Under the pieces are notes generated by a model. That model ran no database searches. It saw only the letters and a program-made list of their open reading frames with translations, and was not told where the DNA came from. A DNA stretch of 64,000 nucleotides from Amycolatopsis taiwanensis DSM 45107 (lineage in GTDB: Bacteria; Actinomycetota; Actinomycetes; Mycobacteriales; Pseudonocardiaceae): assembly GCF_000519205.1 (NCBI RefSeq), contig NZ_JAFB01000004.1, positions 1 to 64,000 of the forward strand, read 5' to 3'. Positions 1 through 8,415 of this stretch are shown piece after piece. Made by a program: the position numbers and the translations under genes. Positions within the stretch are counted from its first letter, which is position 1. Each line of letters starts with the position of its first letter.

Positions 1-20
1 CCAAGCCACGTCCCCCGACC

Positions 21-44
21 AAGGCGCCCCGCCGCCCCGATAGC
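21..44. repeat. 24-bp repeat, copy 1 (GC-rich)
   Basis: A 24-bp GC-rich segment beginning AAGGCGCCC and ending CCCCGATAGC recurs at 1926-1949 with one difference. Both copies lie just 3' of genes in the imuA'B locus: this one past the stop of the small ORF at 112, the other past the stop of imuA'. The identity is seen directly. That it is a dispersed intergenic repeat is inference. Confidence 0.6.
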
Positions 45-111
45 GGGCCTTCGGGGGCGCGCGTGGTGGTCACCTTGATTGCCGCGCCCTGCCACGGGCC
101 TACTCATTCGA

Positions 112-258
112 TCACTCCAGGGGAGTTCTCGGCGGTGGGATCATCGGGGCGGCCTCGATGTCCGCACCGGCGTCCCAGACCGCGTCCACCAGCTTCCGCG
201 GAAGGGCGAGTTCGGCGCGCAGCCAGTGCTGGATGTTCCGGAGATAATCCTCGTCCAT
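112..258 (-). CDS. Small coupled ORF downstream of imuB (48 aa, unknown)
   Basis: A 48-residue, acidic-to-neutral soluble peptide beginning MDEDYLRNIQHWLRAE. Its ATG overlaps the imuB stop codon as ATGA, and a strong Shine-Dalgarno (GGAAGGAG, complement of 269-276) lies about 11 nt upstream, inside the end of imuB. This is the layout of a translationally coupled operon gene. The N-terminal half is compatible with an amphipathic helix and the C-terminal half is Pro-rich. I recognise no family. In other actinobacteria dnaE2 often follows imuB, so this peptide may be part of the mutasome operon, but that is inference from position only. It is too short for confident protein-level support. Confidence 0.55.
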   Translation of the reverse strand: MDEDYLRNIQHWLRAELALPRKLVDAVWDAGADIEAAPMIPPPRTPLE

Positions 259-1844
259 CAGTCGTAAACTCCTTCCACAGTCCACTGAGGACTCTTCTCG
301 CTCTGCGCGGTGAGCAGCACCGCGACGCCGGAGTCCAGCAGCGCTTGAATCCGGGTTCGGACCCCGGGCCCGCCCGATGCCCACCATCCGGTGTCCACCT
401 GCCATGGCCCGGCCCAGTCCACGACCCGCCGCGGTGGGTCGTCCGCCACGGCCACCGCGTGCGGGACCGCGGTCAGCTCGCGCCGGTCCGTGATCCCGAC
501 CCGCTCCCCCGCGGCGTCCATCAGCCGGGCCGGCACCGCGTGCTCGAACACGGTCGCCGGAGACGGCGCCGGCAGCCGTCCCGGCCAGGGCTGCTCCGAT
601 GGGCTCTCCGGCGCCCGAGGATCTCCCCACGGCACCAGGCGTACCCGTTCGGCAGGGCCGCGCCCACCGTCGAGGACCGCGGTGAACACCCCCTCCGGGC
701 CGAGCAGCCCCTGCACACGGGCCAGCGCCCGGCCCGCCCGCTCCGCCGCGAGAACCTGTTCGTCGCCCAGGCCCCCGCCCTGACTCGACTGCCACAGCCC
801 GAGCTGCAGGGACCGCCCCTCGACGGTCTCCTCCGGCTCCAGCCGGAGCCAGCCGACCCCGGCACTCGGCCGGCCTTGTGGGCCGGCCCGTAACCAGCCC
901 TCGAACTGCCAGCGGACCCGGTCGGCGATTCCTTGCGGGGTAAGCGGTTCCGCGCACCGCCACACCCGGCCGAGTTCCTCGCCGCGCTCGGTCCCGGCGT
1001 GGATGCCCAGCCTGGTGCAGGCAAGCCCGTGCGCGGCGAGCCCGGCGTGAAACCGGCCGGCCAGGGTTTTCGCCATGAACGCGGCGGCATCCACCCGATC
1101 CAGCGGCGGGTCGAACTCCTCGGTCACCGCCAGTTCGGGCGGCGGGCGGCGGCGGTTCGGCGGTCGCTCCGAAAGCCCACGAGCCAGCCGGTGCGCCAGC
1201 AGCCCCACACTCCCGAACCGAGAGACGACGTCCCGTTCGGTGAGGGCGGCGAAGGCTCCGAGAGTGCGCAACCCCAGGCGCCGCAACAGATCGACGAACT
1301 CCGTGCGCTCCGCTCCCGGCTGGTCGAGCTCGGCGATGCTCAACGGCGCCAGGAACTCCGGCGCCTTCCCCGGCTCCACCAGCGCCGACCGGTGCGCGGC
1401 GAGCGTCGCGGCGAACAACCCGTCCGCCACCCCGATCTGGCACTCCACGCCCCCACGGGCGGAGACGTGGTCCAGCAGCAGCTCCACCAGCCGAACCTCG
1501 CCACCGAAGAACCCGGCCGCGCCACTGACCGGAACCGCCACCAGCCCCGGCCGCACGACCTCGACCCCGACCACCAACTCTTCCACGGCCGCGGCGACCG
1601 GTTCGAACAGCCGCGCGTCCCGGCCCTCATCGACCCCGAACACCGTCAGCTCGGGACAGCGGGACTGGGCGTCACGGCGCCGCATGCCACGGCGGACGCC
1701 AGCTGCCCTGGCAGCCGCGGAGCAGGCCAGAGCCCGGTTGGCGGAGAACACCGCGCCCGGGTGGTGTACGGACACGCCCGCCGCCATGGCCGCCGCGACC
1801 GCCGGCCAGTCCGGACACCACAGCACCAGCATTCGCATGCTCAT
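258..1844 (-). CDS. imuB: ImuB, Y-family DNA-polymerase-like mutasome protein
   Basis: A 528-residue catalytically inactive Y-family polymerase homologue. In mycobacteria ImuB bridges the beta clamp, ImuA' and the error-prone polymerase DnaE2 during damage-induced mutagenesis. The N-terminus (LVLWCPDWPAV) keeps one palm Asp, but the region that should carry the second catalytic acidic pair reads as a non-catalytic segment around residue 100. This matches ImuB rather than DinB. A QPWPG motif near residue 350-370 could be the clamp-binding peptide. A GGAGG site lies 6 nt before the ATG. The gene follows imuA' and shares its SOS box. Family assignment is firm; the clamp motif is inference. Confidence 0.9.
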   Translation of the reverse strand: MSMRMLVLWCPDWPAVAAAMAAGVSVHHPGAVFSANRALACSAAARAAGVRRGMRRRDAQSRCPELTVFGVDEGRDARLFEPVAAAVEELVVGVEVVRPGLVAVPVSGAAGFFGGEVRLVELLLDHVSARGGVECQIGVADGLFAATLAAHRSALVEPGKAPEFLAPLSIAELDQPGAERTEFVDLLRRLGLRTLGAFAALTERDVVSRFGSVGLLAHRLARGLSERPPNRRRPPPELAVTEEFDPPLDRVDAAAFMAKTLAGRFHAGLAAHGLACTRLGIHAGTERGEELGRVWRCAEPLTPQGIADRVRWQFEGWLRAGPQGRPSAGVGWLRLEPEETVEGRSLQLGLWQSSQGGGLGDEQVLAAERAGRALARVQGLLGPEGVFTAVLDGGRGPAERVRLVPWGDPRAPESPSEQPWPGRLPAPSPATVFEHAVPARLMDAAGERVGITDRRELTAVPHAVAVADDPPRRVVDWAGPWQVDTGWWASGGPGVRTRIQALLDSGVAVLLTAQSEKSPQWTVEGVYD

Positions 1845-1925
1845 GCTGGTTCCTCCGCGAGTTTGCGCGCGACCGCGATCGGGTCGCCAGGGCGCTCCTG
1901 ACGAACTCGGGTCACCTCAGCCACG

Positions 1926-1949
1926 AAGGCGCCCTGCCGCCCCGATAGC
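1926..1949. repeat. 24-bp repeat, copy 2 (between imuA' and imuB)
   Basis: Second copy of the GC-rich 24-mer at 21-44, with one C/T difference. It lies in the 124-bp gap between the imuA' stop and the imuB start, so it would be transcribed within the operon. Confidence 0.6.
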
Positions 1950-1968
1950 AAGGGGGATACTTGGCTGC

Positions 1969-2661
1969 TCATCCCACGTCCTCCGCCGTCCAGTCGGTTT
2001 CGGTGACCGCCCGCCCGTTCCCCGGCAGAGTCAGCATCGTCCGCCTCGGCCGTGCCGCCGATCCCCGGCCCACGACCTGGATTTCGATCTGGTGTTCACG
2101 CAAGTACCCGGAGCCTGATTCCAGCCCGGTCCACCGTGAGGTTTCGCAGCTCAGGTCCAACTCCGCACCCGGCCACGAACCGAAGGACAGCAGCACGGCG
2201 CCGCGATGCCGGGCTCGCGCGGAAAGCCGCCGGGCCATCGACGGCTCCGCGCCGGCGGCGGAGACCGCGACCAGATCCATTCCGTCCAGCAGCGCGGCCG
2301 TGACCGCGGCGAACTCGGGGCCGGGCCGGGGCACCAGCGCGAACCTGCTCAGTTCCACCCCGGTTTCCCGGGCGGCGACCAGGCCGAGGTCCGGCATTCC
2401 CACCGCGGCCGCCCACGACCCGGTCGCGGTGGCTTCGGCCAGCAAGGCGAGCAGCAGTGAGACCGATCCGCGCACCGCGACGGTGCTTCCCCGCCGCAGG
2501 CCCGCCGCGGGCAGCAGTTCCCGCAGATCCGGGAGCACCGGAAGCACCTGCCCGCTCGCCCGGGCCTGCTCGGCCGCGACCGCCACACCGCTTGCCGTGC
2601 TCACCCCGGGCAGGGCCGCCAACCGCGCGATCGGCGCCTCGGCCACCGTGCCGCTCACCAC
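1969..2661 (-). CDS. imuA': ImuA', RecA-related mutasome accessory protein
   Basis: A 230-residue RecA/SulA-like protein upstream of imuB. In mycobacteria ImuA' is required with ImuB and DnaE2 for SOS-induced mutagenesis. The central part shows a RecA-like core (LPDLRELLPAAGLRRGSTVA) with a degraded P-loop, as expected for the ImuA' group. The GTG start at 2661 is chosen because GGGGAGG lies 6-7 nt upstream. It is the first gene after the SOS box at 2747-2762, so LexA repression of imuA'-imuB and the small ORF is the likely control. Recognition rests on position plus the weak RecA-like features. Confidence 0.85.
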   Translation of the reverse strand: MVSGTVAEAPIARLAALPGVSTASGVAVAAEQARASGQVLPVLPDLRELLPAAGLRRGSTVAVRGSVSLLLALLAEATATGSWAAAVGMPDLGLVAARETGVELSRFALVPRPGPEFAAVTAALLDGMDLVAVSAAGAEPSMARRLSARARHRGAVLLSFGSWPGAELDLSCETSRWTGLESGSGYLREHQIEIQVVGRGSAARPRRTMLTLPGNGRAVTETDWTAEDVG

Positions 2662-3013
2662 ATATCACCTCCCCAAGACGGCAACTTCACCTCACGCACG
2701 CGGACACGTGCGAACATGGAAAGAACATCGCGGGGAAGACGATGACTCGAACATCAGTTCGACATATTCAGTCTGCCTCCGCCGCCGCCACCTGTCAAGC
2801 GGAACGTGGTCCGCTGTGGACAGGTCAAGAGAGCGGGGGCTGTTTGAACGCAAGATGAGCACGCTTGGTGACACACCACAACGCTGCACGTGGGCGGGGA
2901 GGCAGGCGGCCACCGTAATCGACCGGCAGCAGGCAACGGGTGTCACGGCCTGGCCACCCGAACACGTTCTGAATAAAAGAGAGGGTCGGCGCCGCAGCGA
3001 ATACGCTGCCGTC
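2662..3013. other. Divergent intergenic region imuA' / methyltransferase
   Basis: About 350 bp separate two divergent genes. The region holds the imuA' ribosome-binding site and the SOS box at 2747-2762. Nothing else in it is convincing. A short GAAC-AC-GTTC palindrome near 2960 has the wrong spacing for an SOS box. Confidence 0.6.
2747..2762 (-). promoter_or_regulatory. SOS box (LexA operator) for imuA'-imuB
   Basis: TCGAACATCAGTTCGA is a perfect match to the actinobacterial LexA consensus TCGAAC-N4-GTTCGA. It sits 86 bp upstream of the imuA' start, consistent with damage-inducible expression of the mutasome genes. Confidence 0.9.
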
Positions 3014-3751
3014 ATGACCGGTGATCGCTTTCCCACCAACGGCAGCGGCCACCGGCCGCTGATGTCCGAAGAGCGCGCCGAACGCATCCGACAGTGGCAC
3101 CTCGGCGCCATCCAGGGGCTACGGGACGGGACAGCACACGAGCAGACCTTCTCCTACCTCGGCCGCACCCTGGTCGTGCCGCCGCAGGTCATGCCCATCA
3201 CCCCGGTGTCCCACCTGCTCGGTGAAGCGGTGCTGGCCGAGGTCCGCGACGGGGACCGGGTGCTGGACATGGGCACCGGCAGCGGCGTCAATGCCGTACT
3301 GGCCGCGGACAGAGCAGCCGCCGTGCTCGCCGTCGACATCAACCCACACGCGCTCGACGCGGCTCGCGACAACGCGAGGCGCAACGGAGTCGCCGACCGC
3401 GTCGAGGTCCGCCACAGCGACGTGTTCAGCGATGTCCACGGGGTCTTCGACCTGATCGTCTTCGACCCGCCCTTCCGCTGGTTCACCCCGCACAGCCTGA
3501 TCGAAGCCGCCACCACGGACGAGAACTACGCCACCCTGACCAGGTTCTTCCGTCAGGCGCGGCGACATCTGGCCGACGACGGCCGGATGCTGGTCTTCTT
3601 CGGCAGTTCCGGCGACCTCGCCTACCTCCACCAACTCGCCGACGCCACCGGGTTCCGGCGGGAAACCCTTGCCCAGCACGGCGTGGTCAAGGACGGAACG
3701 CAGGTCGACTACTTCACTTACCGGTTGACCGCTCCGAAAGCGCGTCACTGA
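3014..3751 (+). CDS. Class I SAM-dependent methyltransferase (PrmC/MTS-like)
   Basis: About 245 residues with a Rossmann methyltransferase fold: motif I VLDMGTGSGVNAV, an acidic loop AVDINPHAL, and a catalytic-type FDPPFRWF motif. (D/N)PP(F/Y) is typical of N-methyltransferases acting on glutamine, adenine or guanine, including PrmC and the MTS group. The protein is too short for HemK/PrmC with its N-terminal helical domain, so the substrate is unknown. ATG 3014 is the first sensible start but lacks a good Shine-Dalgarno; ATG 3062 is an alternative. The 3' end overlaps the convergent MarR gene by 38 bp. Confidence 0.75.
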   Translation: MTGDRFPTNGSGHRPLMSEERAERIRQWHLGAIQGLRDGTAHEQTFSYLGRTLVVPPQVMPITPVSHLLGEAVLAEVRDGDRVLDMGTGSGVNAVLAADRAAAVLAVDINPHALDAARDNARRNGVADRVEVRHSDVFSDVHGVFDLIVFDPPFRWFTPHSLIEAATTDENYATLTRFFRQARRHLADDGRMLVFFGSSGDLAYLHQLADATGFRRETLAQHGVVKDGTQVDYFTYRLTAPKARH

Positions 3752-4199
3752 TCCGCCGGTGCATGGACCGGCGGCCCAGCGCGGCGAGCGTCTCGTCGAT
3801 CAGGTGGCTGAGCGGGAACGGCAACTCGGCCTCCAGCGCGGTGGCCGCGGCCTTGGTCGCTTCCCATTCACTCTCCAGCATCGGAAGCAACCGCTGCGCC
3901 TTCGGCGTCAGCCGGACGATCCGCTGACGCGCGTCGTCCCCGGGCACCCGGACGACGAGGTCCTCCTTCACCATCTGCGCGACCGTCTGACTCGCCGCTG
4001 AATGCGTTACGCCGATCGCCTCGGCCAGGTCCCGGATCGAACTGGGCCCGGCGGCGGCGAGCACTCGGATGATCGGGGTGAAGCGCACCCGGAAGCCGGG
4101 GAGCCCGAGGTCGGCGTAGACCTGGCCGACCGCGGCGTCGAGTTGGTCGAGCAGGTGGCGCAGGCGGGTTCCGAGCAGTTCTGGTCCGGAGGATGTCAC
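3714..4199 (-). CDS. MarR-family transcriptional regulator
   Basis: A 161-residue winged-helix protein. The recognition helix is in SIRDLAEAIGVTHSAASQTVAQMVKEDLV, and the wing follows with DDARQRIVRLTPKAQRL; both are MarR signatures. The GTG start at 4199 faces the proline iminopeptidase gene across a 40-bp gap that carries a palindrome at 4211-4222. Autoregulation and control of the divergent peptidase gene are therefore likely. The ligand is unknown. Confidence 0.85.
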   Translation of the reverse strand: MTSSGPELLGTRLRHLLDQLDAAVGQVYADLGLPGFRVRFTPIIRVLAAAGPSSIRDLAEAIGVTHSAASQTVAQMVKEDLVVRVPGDDARQRIVRLTPKAQRLLPMLESEWEATKAAATALEAELPFPLSHLIDETLAALGRRSMHRRISDALSERSTGK

Positions 4200-4222
4200 A
4201 GCGCTAATATAACAGCGCTGTT
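4197..4222. promoter_or_regulatory. Putative MarR operator between marR and pip
   Basis: The 40-bp divergent gap contains the perfect palindrome AACAGCGCTGTT (4211-4222), and the half-site ACAGCGCT is repeated at 4198-4205. The AT-rich TAATATA between the copies could be a -10 element for either gene. Assignment to the adjacent MarR protein is inference. Confidence 0.55.
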
Positions 4223-4239
4223 GTGATTTGGAGGAATCG

Positions 4240-5193
4240 ATGACCGAGCTCTATCCACCGACCGAACCGTATGAGCACGGACTGCTCGACGTCGGCGACG
4301 GAAACCACATGTATTGGGAGGTCTACGGAAACCCCGACGGCAAACCGGCTGCCGTCGTGCACGGCGGGCCCGGCTCCGGCAAGTCGACCGGGCTTCGCCG
4401 CTACTTCGACCCCGAGCGGTACCGCGTCGTCCTGTTCGACCAGCGCGGCTGCGGCCGGAGCACGCCGCACGCGAGCGACCCCGACACGGACATGAGCGTC
4501 AACACCACCGAGCATCTGATAGCCGACATGGAACTGCTGCGCGAACACCTGGGCATCGAGCGCTGGCTGCTGCTCGGCGGCTCCTGGGGTTCGACGCTCA
4601 TCCTCGCCTACGCGCAGCGGCATCCGCACCGGGTTTCCGAGATCGTCCTTTGTGGAGTCACTACCACCCGCCGCTCCGAAATCGACTGGCTGTACGGCGG
4701 AGTCGGACGATTCTTCCCCGAGGAGTGGGAACGGTTCCGCGCCAACGCCCAAACGGACGACGACGATCTGGTCGCCGCCTACGCACGCCTGATGGAAAGC
4801 AAGGACGCCGCCGTACGGGAAAAGGCCACCCAGGACTGGTGTGCCTGGGAAGACACGGTCCTTTCCTTGGAACCCAACGGAGAGAAGAACGTCTTCAGCG
4901 ACCGCCCCCAGCCGGACGCCGTGGCCTTGGTCCGCATCTGCACGCATTACTTCTCGAACGGCGCATGGCTGGAGGAAGGCGCACTGCTCCGCGACGCGGG
5001 GCGGCTCGCCGGCATTCCGGGCGTCCTCATCCACGGTCAACTGGACTTGAGCGGCCCGCTGGAAGTCGCATGGAAGCTCGCCCGTGCCTGGCCCGGCGCC
5101 GAACTCGTCCCCGTGGCCGATGCCGGGCACACCGGCAGCGACGCGATGCGCGCGGAATGGCGCCGCGCGCTCGACAGGTTCGCTCAGCGCTGA
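4240..5193 (+). CDS. pip: Proline iminopeptidase (S33 alpha/beta hydrolase)
   Basis: About 317 residues of the prolyl aminopeptidase family, which removes N-terminal proline from peptides in the cytoplasm. The oxyanion HGGPGSGKS segment, the DQRGCGRS motif and the nucleophile elbow GGSWGSTLIL are diagnostic. The catalytic Asp is in the HGQLDLSGP strand and the His in ADAGHTGS. ATG 4240 is chosen because GGAGGA lies 5-6 nt upstream; an in-frame upstream ATG at 4228 would include that site. The gene is divergent from the MarR gene. Confidence 0.9.
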   Translation: MTELYPPTEPYEHGLLDVGDGNHMYWEVYGNPDGKPAAVVHGGPGSGKSTGLRRYFDPERYRVVLFDQRGCGRSTPHASDPDTDMSVNTTEHLIADMELLREHLGIERWLLLGGSWGSTLILAYAQRHPHRVSEIVLCGVTTTRRSEIDWLYGGVGRFFPEEWERFRANAQTDDDDLVAAYARLMESKDAAVREKATQDWCAWEDTVLSLEPNGEKNVFSDRPQPDAVALVRICTHYFSNGAWLEEGALLRDAGRLAGIPGVLIHGQLDLSGPLEVAWKLARAWPGAELVPVADAGHTGSDAMRAEWRRALDRFAQR

Positions 5194-5197
5194 CCTC

Positions 5198-5238
5198 CGT
5201 CACGCGGATCACCGGCACCGCCGGCGATCCGCGTGACG
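5198..5238. terminator. Bidirectional hairpin between pip and purH
   Basis: Perfect 13-bp arms CGTCACGCGGATC (5198-5210) and GATCCGCGTGACG (5226-5238) lie between the converging stop codons. No U-tract follows, as is common in high-GC actinobacteria. Confidence 0.65.
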
Positions 5239-5243
5239 TGGCG

Positions 5244-6794
5244 TCAGTGCGCGAAGTGGCGGGTTCCGGTGAGGTACAGGACGATCCCGGCTTCCTCCGC
5301 CGCGGCGATGACCTCCGGGTCGCGGATCGACCCGCCGGGCTGCACGACCGCACGCACCCCGGCGTCGATCAGAACCTGCAACCCGTCCGGGAACGGGAAG
5401 TACGCATCCGACGCCGCTACGGAACCCTTTACCCGATCGCCCGCACGGTGCACCGCGAGCCGGGCCGAGTCGACGCGATTGACCTGGCCCATGCCGACCC
5501 CCACGGTGGCCCGGCCGTTCGCCAGCAGGATCGCGTTCGACTTCACCGCACGCACGGCACGCCACGCGAACTCGAGGTCCGCGAGCGTCTCGGCGTCGAC
5601 GGCCTCGCCGGTCGCCAGCGTCCAGTTGGCCGGATCGTCACCGGGGGAGTCGATCCGGTCCACGGTCTGCACGAGCATGCCGCCGGAAATGGGCCGGAAC
5701 TCGATCGGATCCGGGTTGCGCAGCTCGGGCAGGCGGAGCAGCCGGATGTTCTTCTTGCGCTTCAACACATCCAGCGCGTCGTCGTCGAAGTCGGGAGCGA
5801 GCACAACTTCGGTGAACACCTCGGCGATCTGCTCCGCGGCCTCCAACGTGACCGGACGGTTGGTCGCGATCACGCCGCCGTAGGCCGAAACGGGGTCGCT
5901 GGCGTGCGCCTTCCGGTGCGCCTCGGCGATGTCCTCACCGACCGCGATGCCGCACGGGTTGGCGTGCTTGATGATCGCCACGGCGGGACCTGCGAAGTCG
6001 TAAGCGGCCCGGCGCGCAGCGTCGGTGTCGACATAGTTGTTGTAGGACATGGCCTTGCCGTGCAACTGCTCGGCATGCGCCAGTCCATCCCGCCAGTGCT
6101 TGTACACCGCGGCACGCTGGTGCGGATTTTCGCCGTACCGCAGGATTTCCCCGCGTTCCCAGCTGGCGCCGGTGAAGTCCGGGAAGCCCGAGTCGTCGAC
6201 CGGAGCGTAGGCGTTGGCGAACCAGGCGGCGACCGCGGTGTCGTAGGCGGCGGTGTGCGCGAATGCCTGCGCGGCAAGGCGTTTGCGCTCATCGACGGAG
6301 AACCCGCCGTCACGGACCCTCTCCAGGACCCAGGCGTAGCGCGCCGGATCGACCACCACGGCGACCGAGCCGTGGTTCTTGGCCGCCGCGCGCACCATCG
6401 CCGGTCCGCCGATGTCGATGTTCTCCACCACTTCCTCGTGGCCGGCGCCGGAAAGAACGGTCTCCCGGAAGGGGTAGAGGTTGACCACCAGCAGGTCGAA
6501 CGGCGCGATGTCCAGCTCCCGCAACTGCTCGACGTGCTCGGCCCGATCCCGGTCCGCGAGCAGGGCGGCATGCACCCGCGGGTGCAGGGTCTTCACCCGC
6601 CCGTCGAAGGATTCCGGGAACCCGGTGACCTGCTCGACCGGCGTGACCGGCACCCCCGCGTCGGCCAGCACCTTCGCCGTCCCACCGGTGGAGACGATCT
6701 CCACACCGGCGGCATGCAACCCGGTTCCGAGTTCGAGCAGCCCTGTCTTGTCGGAGACCCCGATCAGGGCCCGCTTCACCGGTCGCTTTGTCAC
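5244..6794 (-). CDS. purH: Bifunctional AICAR formyltransferase / IMP cyclohydrolase
   Basis: About 516 residues that catalyse the last two steps of de novo IMP synthesis. The N-terminal IMP cyclohydrolase domain begins [16 protein letters not shown]. The C-terminal transformylase domain carries the KHANPCG and GRDSAYGG-like (SDPVSAYGG) motifs and ends [17 protein letters not shown] 6794 is chosen because it overlaps the purN stop as GTGA and has GGAAGGTGGG upstream. The purN-purH order and overlap match mycobacteria. The product feeds guaB2 and guaA elsewhere in the window. Confidence 0.97.
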   Translation of the reverse strand: MTKRPVKRALIGVSDKTGLLELGTGLHAAGVEIVSTGGTAKVLADAGVPVTPVEQVTGFPESFDGRVKTLHPRVHAALLADRDRAEHVEQLRELDIAPFDLLVVNLYPFRETVLSGAGHEEVVENIDIGGPAMVRAAAKNHGSVAVVVDPARYAWVLERVRDGGFSVDERKRLAAQAFAHTAAYDTAVAAWFANAYAPVDDSGFPDFTGASWERGEILRYGENPHQRAAVYKHWRDGLAHAEQLHGKAMSYNNYVDTDAARRAAYDFAGPAVAIIKHANPCGIAVGEDIAEAHRKAHASDPVSAYGGVIATNRPVTLEAAEQIAEVFTEVVLAPDFDDDALDVLKRKKNIRLLRLPELRNPDPIEFRPISGGMLVQTVDRIDSPGDDPANWTLATGEAVDAETLADLEFAWRAVRAVKSNAILLANGRATVGVGMGQVNRVDSARLAVHRAGDRVKGSVAASDAYFPFPDGLQVLIDAGVRAVVQPGGSIRDPEVIAAAEEAGIVLYLTGTRHFAH

Positions 6795-7429
6795 CGGAAA
6801 CCCACCTTCCGTCCCTCCACCGTGCAACCACCCCGGCCCAGCCGCTCCACCACGTCGACGAGCAGCCGCCGTTCAACCACCTTGATGCGCTCGTGCAGGC
6901 TTGCGGAGTCGTCGTCGGGTTCGATCGCGACGGCCTCCTGCGCGATGATCGGCCCGGTGTCCACTCCGGAGTCGACGAAATGCACCGTGGAACCGGTCAC
7001 CTTGACTCCCAGCGCGAGCGCGTCGGCCACCGCGTGCATCCCCGGGAACGAGGGCAGCAGCGCCGGATGAGTATTGATCACCCGGTTCGCGAAACGTTCG
7101 AGAAAACGGGGCCCGAGGATCTTGAGGAAACCCGCGGACACCACCAGATCCGGCTGGTAGGCGTCGACGGCCTCGGTGAGTGACTTGTCCCAGGCGGCGC
7201 GGTCAGGGTGATCGTCCAAGCGCACCACGAAGTGGGGGACGTGGGCCTTCTCCGCCCTCGCCAACGCCTTGATCCCGTCGCGGTCCGCGCCGACGGCGAC
7301 CACCTTCGCCGGGTAGCTGGGCCGTTCGACGGCATCGAGCAGCGCCTGCAGCAGCGTGCCGGATCCGGACGCGAGCACAACCAACTTCGCCGGCGTCGGC
7401 AGGTCCACCCGACTGGACTCCAACGCCAT
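6791..7429 (-). CDS. purN: Phosphoribosylglycinamide formyltransferase
   Basis: A 212-residue folate-dependent GAR transformylase (third step of purine synthesis). It shows the N-terminal [15 protein letters not shown] phosphate loop, the catalytic region [18 protein letters not shown] with the Asn-His pair, and [17 protein letters not shown]. It is slightly longer at the N-terminus than E. coli PurN. ATG 7429 has AAGGAG very close; a GTG at 7408 is an alternative. It is translationally coupled to purH. Confidence 0.96.
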   Translation of the reverse strand: MALESSRVDLPTPAKLVVLASGSGTLLQALLDAVERPSYPAKVVAVGADRDGIKALARAEKAHVPHFVVRLDDHPDRAAWDKSLTEAVDAYQPDLVVSAGFLKILGPRFLERFANRVINTHPALLPSFPGMHAVADALALGVKVTGSTVHFVDSGVDTGPIIAQEAVAIEPDDDSASLHERIKVVERRLLVDVVERLGRGGCTVEGRKVGFR

Positions 7430-7593
7430 ACTCCTTCAGCCGAACTTACCGTCGTCACCTAGCCTAACCGCCGCACGGAGCACGCCGTTGAGGGTGGTGG
7501 GCCGGCGGGTGAGGCCGCGGCGCGGAAAAGTGTCGGTGGGCCGTAGCAGGATGCGGGCGCAAGGCCATAGTCCAAGAGCAATAAGGATCCACT

Positions 7594-8415
7594 GTGCCCG
7601 ACCGCGCGTCCGTGACGCTGAACTTCGTCGAGAAAGGCGCCGGCATCCCGGTGCTGGCGTTGCACGGGTGGCCGCCCGACCACCGTCTGATGCTGGGCTG
7701 CCTGGAGCCAGTGTTCGCCGGACGTGCGGGGTACCGACGGCTGTACCCGGATCTCCCCGGGATGGGCCGGTCGCCCGCCCCGCCATCCATCGCGAGCGCC
7801 GATCACCTGCTCGACGCCGTTGGGGACTTCGTGGACGCCACCATTGGCAACGCACCGTTCCTCCTGGTCGGCGAGTCCTACGGCGGCTACCTCGCCCGCG
7901 CACTCGTCAGGTCCCGCGCCGAGCAGGTGCTCGGGCTGGCGTTGATCTGCCCGGTGGGTACGGCGGTGGAGAACGCCGAACGCACCGTCCCCGACCGTCA
8001 GGTCCTGCGTGCCGACCCTGAGCTGCTCGATTCGCTGGACGACCGGCTCGGCAAGGAGTTCGCCGACATCTCGGTTGTGCAGACACCGGAAACCGTGCGG
8101 CGATTCCGCGACGAGATCATGCCCGGCCTCGCCGTCGCTGACACGGAAGCGTTGGCTCGTATCCGGCAGCGCTGGCAGCTCACCGAGCCTCCCGAGGACG
8201 GTGAGCCCTTCGCAAGGCCGACCCTGATCCTCACCGGACGGCAGGATGACAGCGTGGGCTACGTGGATCAGTTCGCGCTGCTCCCGCACTACCCGCGGGC
8301 GAGTTTCGCGGTACTGGACGTGGCCGGACACAACCTCCAGATCGAACAGCCGGCGCTGTTCGACGCGTTGATGCTCGAGTGGCTCGACCGCGTGGCCGCC
8401 GAATCACGTCTCTAG
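7594..8415 (+). CDS. Alpha/beta hydrolase
   Basis: A 273-residue single-domain hydrolase. HGWPPDH carries the oxyanion strand, GESYGGYLAR the nucleophile elbow with Ser, GRQDDSVG the acid and AGHNLQIEQ the catalytic His. No lid signature identifies the substrate. The GTG start at 7594 is supported by AAGGAT about 6 nt upstream. The gene is divergent from purN, and its stop overlaps the stop of the convergent perM-like gene by 4 bp. It could be an esterase, peptidase or haloalkane-type enzyme. Confidence 0.8.
   Translation: MPDRASVTLNFVEKGAGIPVLALHGWPPDHRLMLGCLEPVFAGRAGYRRLYPDLPGMGRSPAPPSIASADHLLDAVGDFVDATIGNAPFLLVGESYGGYLARALVRSRAEQVLGLALICPVGTAVENAERTVPDRQVLRADPELLDSLDDRLGKEFADISVVQTPETVRRFRDEIMPGLAVADTEALARIRQRWQLTEPPEDGEPFARPTLILTGRQDDSVGYVDQFALLPHYPRASFAVLDVAGHNLQIEQPALFDALMLEWLDRVAAESRL

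Noticed and set aside
112-1443. Long Arg/Gly-rich frame on the minus strand overlapping imuB
   Set aside because: Shadow of imuB in another frame: composition is random high-GC and only its last 48 residues, which start at their own ATG, look like a gene.
2950-2975. GAAC-AC-GTTC palindrome upstream of the methyltransferase gene
   Set aside because: Spacing of two bases instead of four does not fit the LexA consensus and no other regulator site is recognised.
4314-7070. 918-residue plus-strand open frame
   Set aside because: It overlaps pip, purH and purN, all firmly identified. High GC leaves such frames open by chance.
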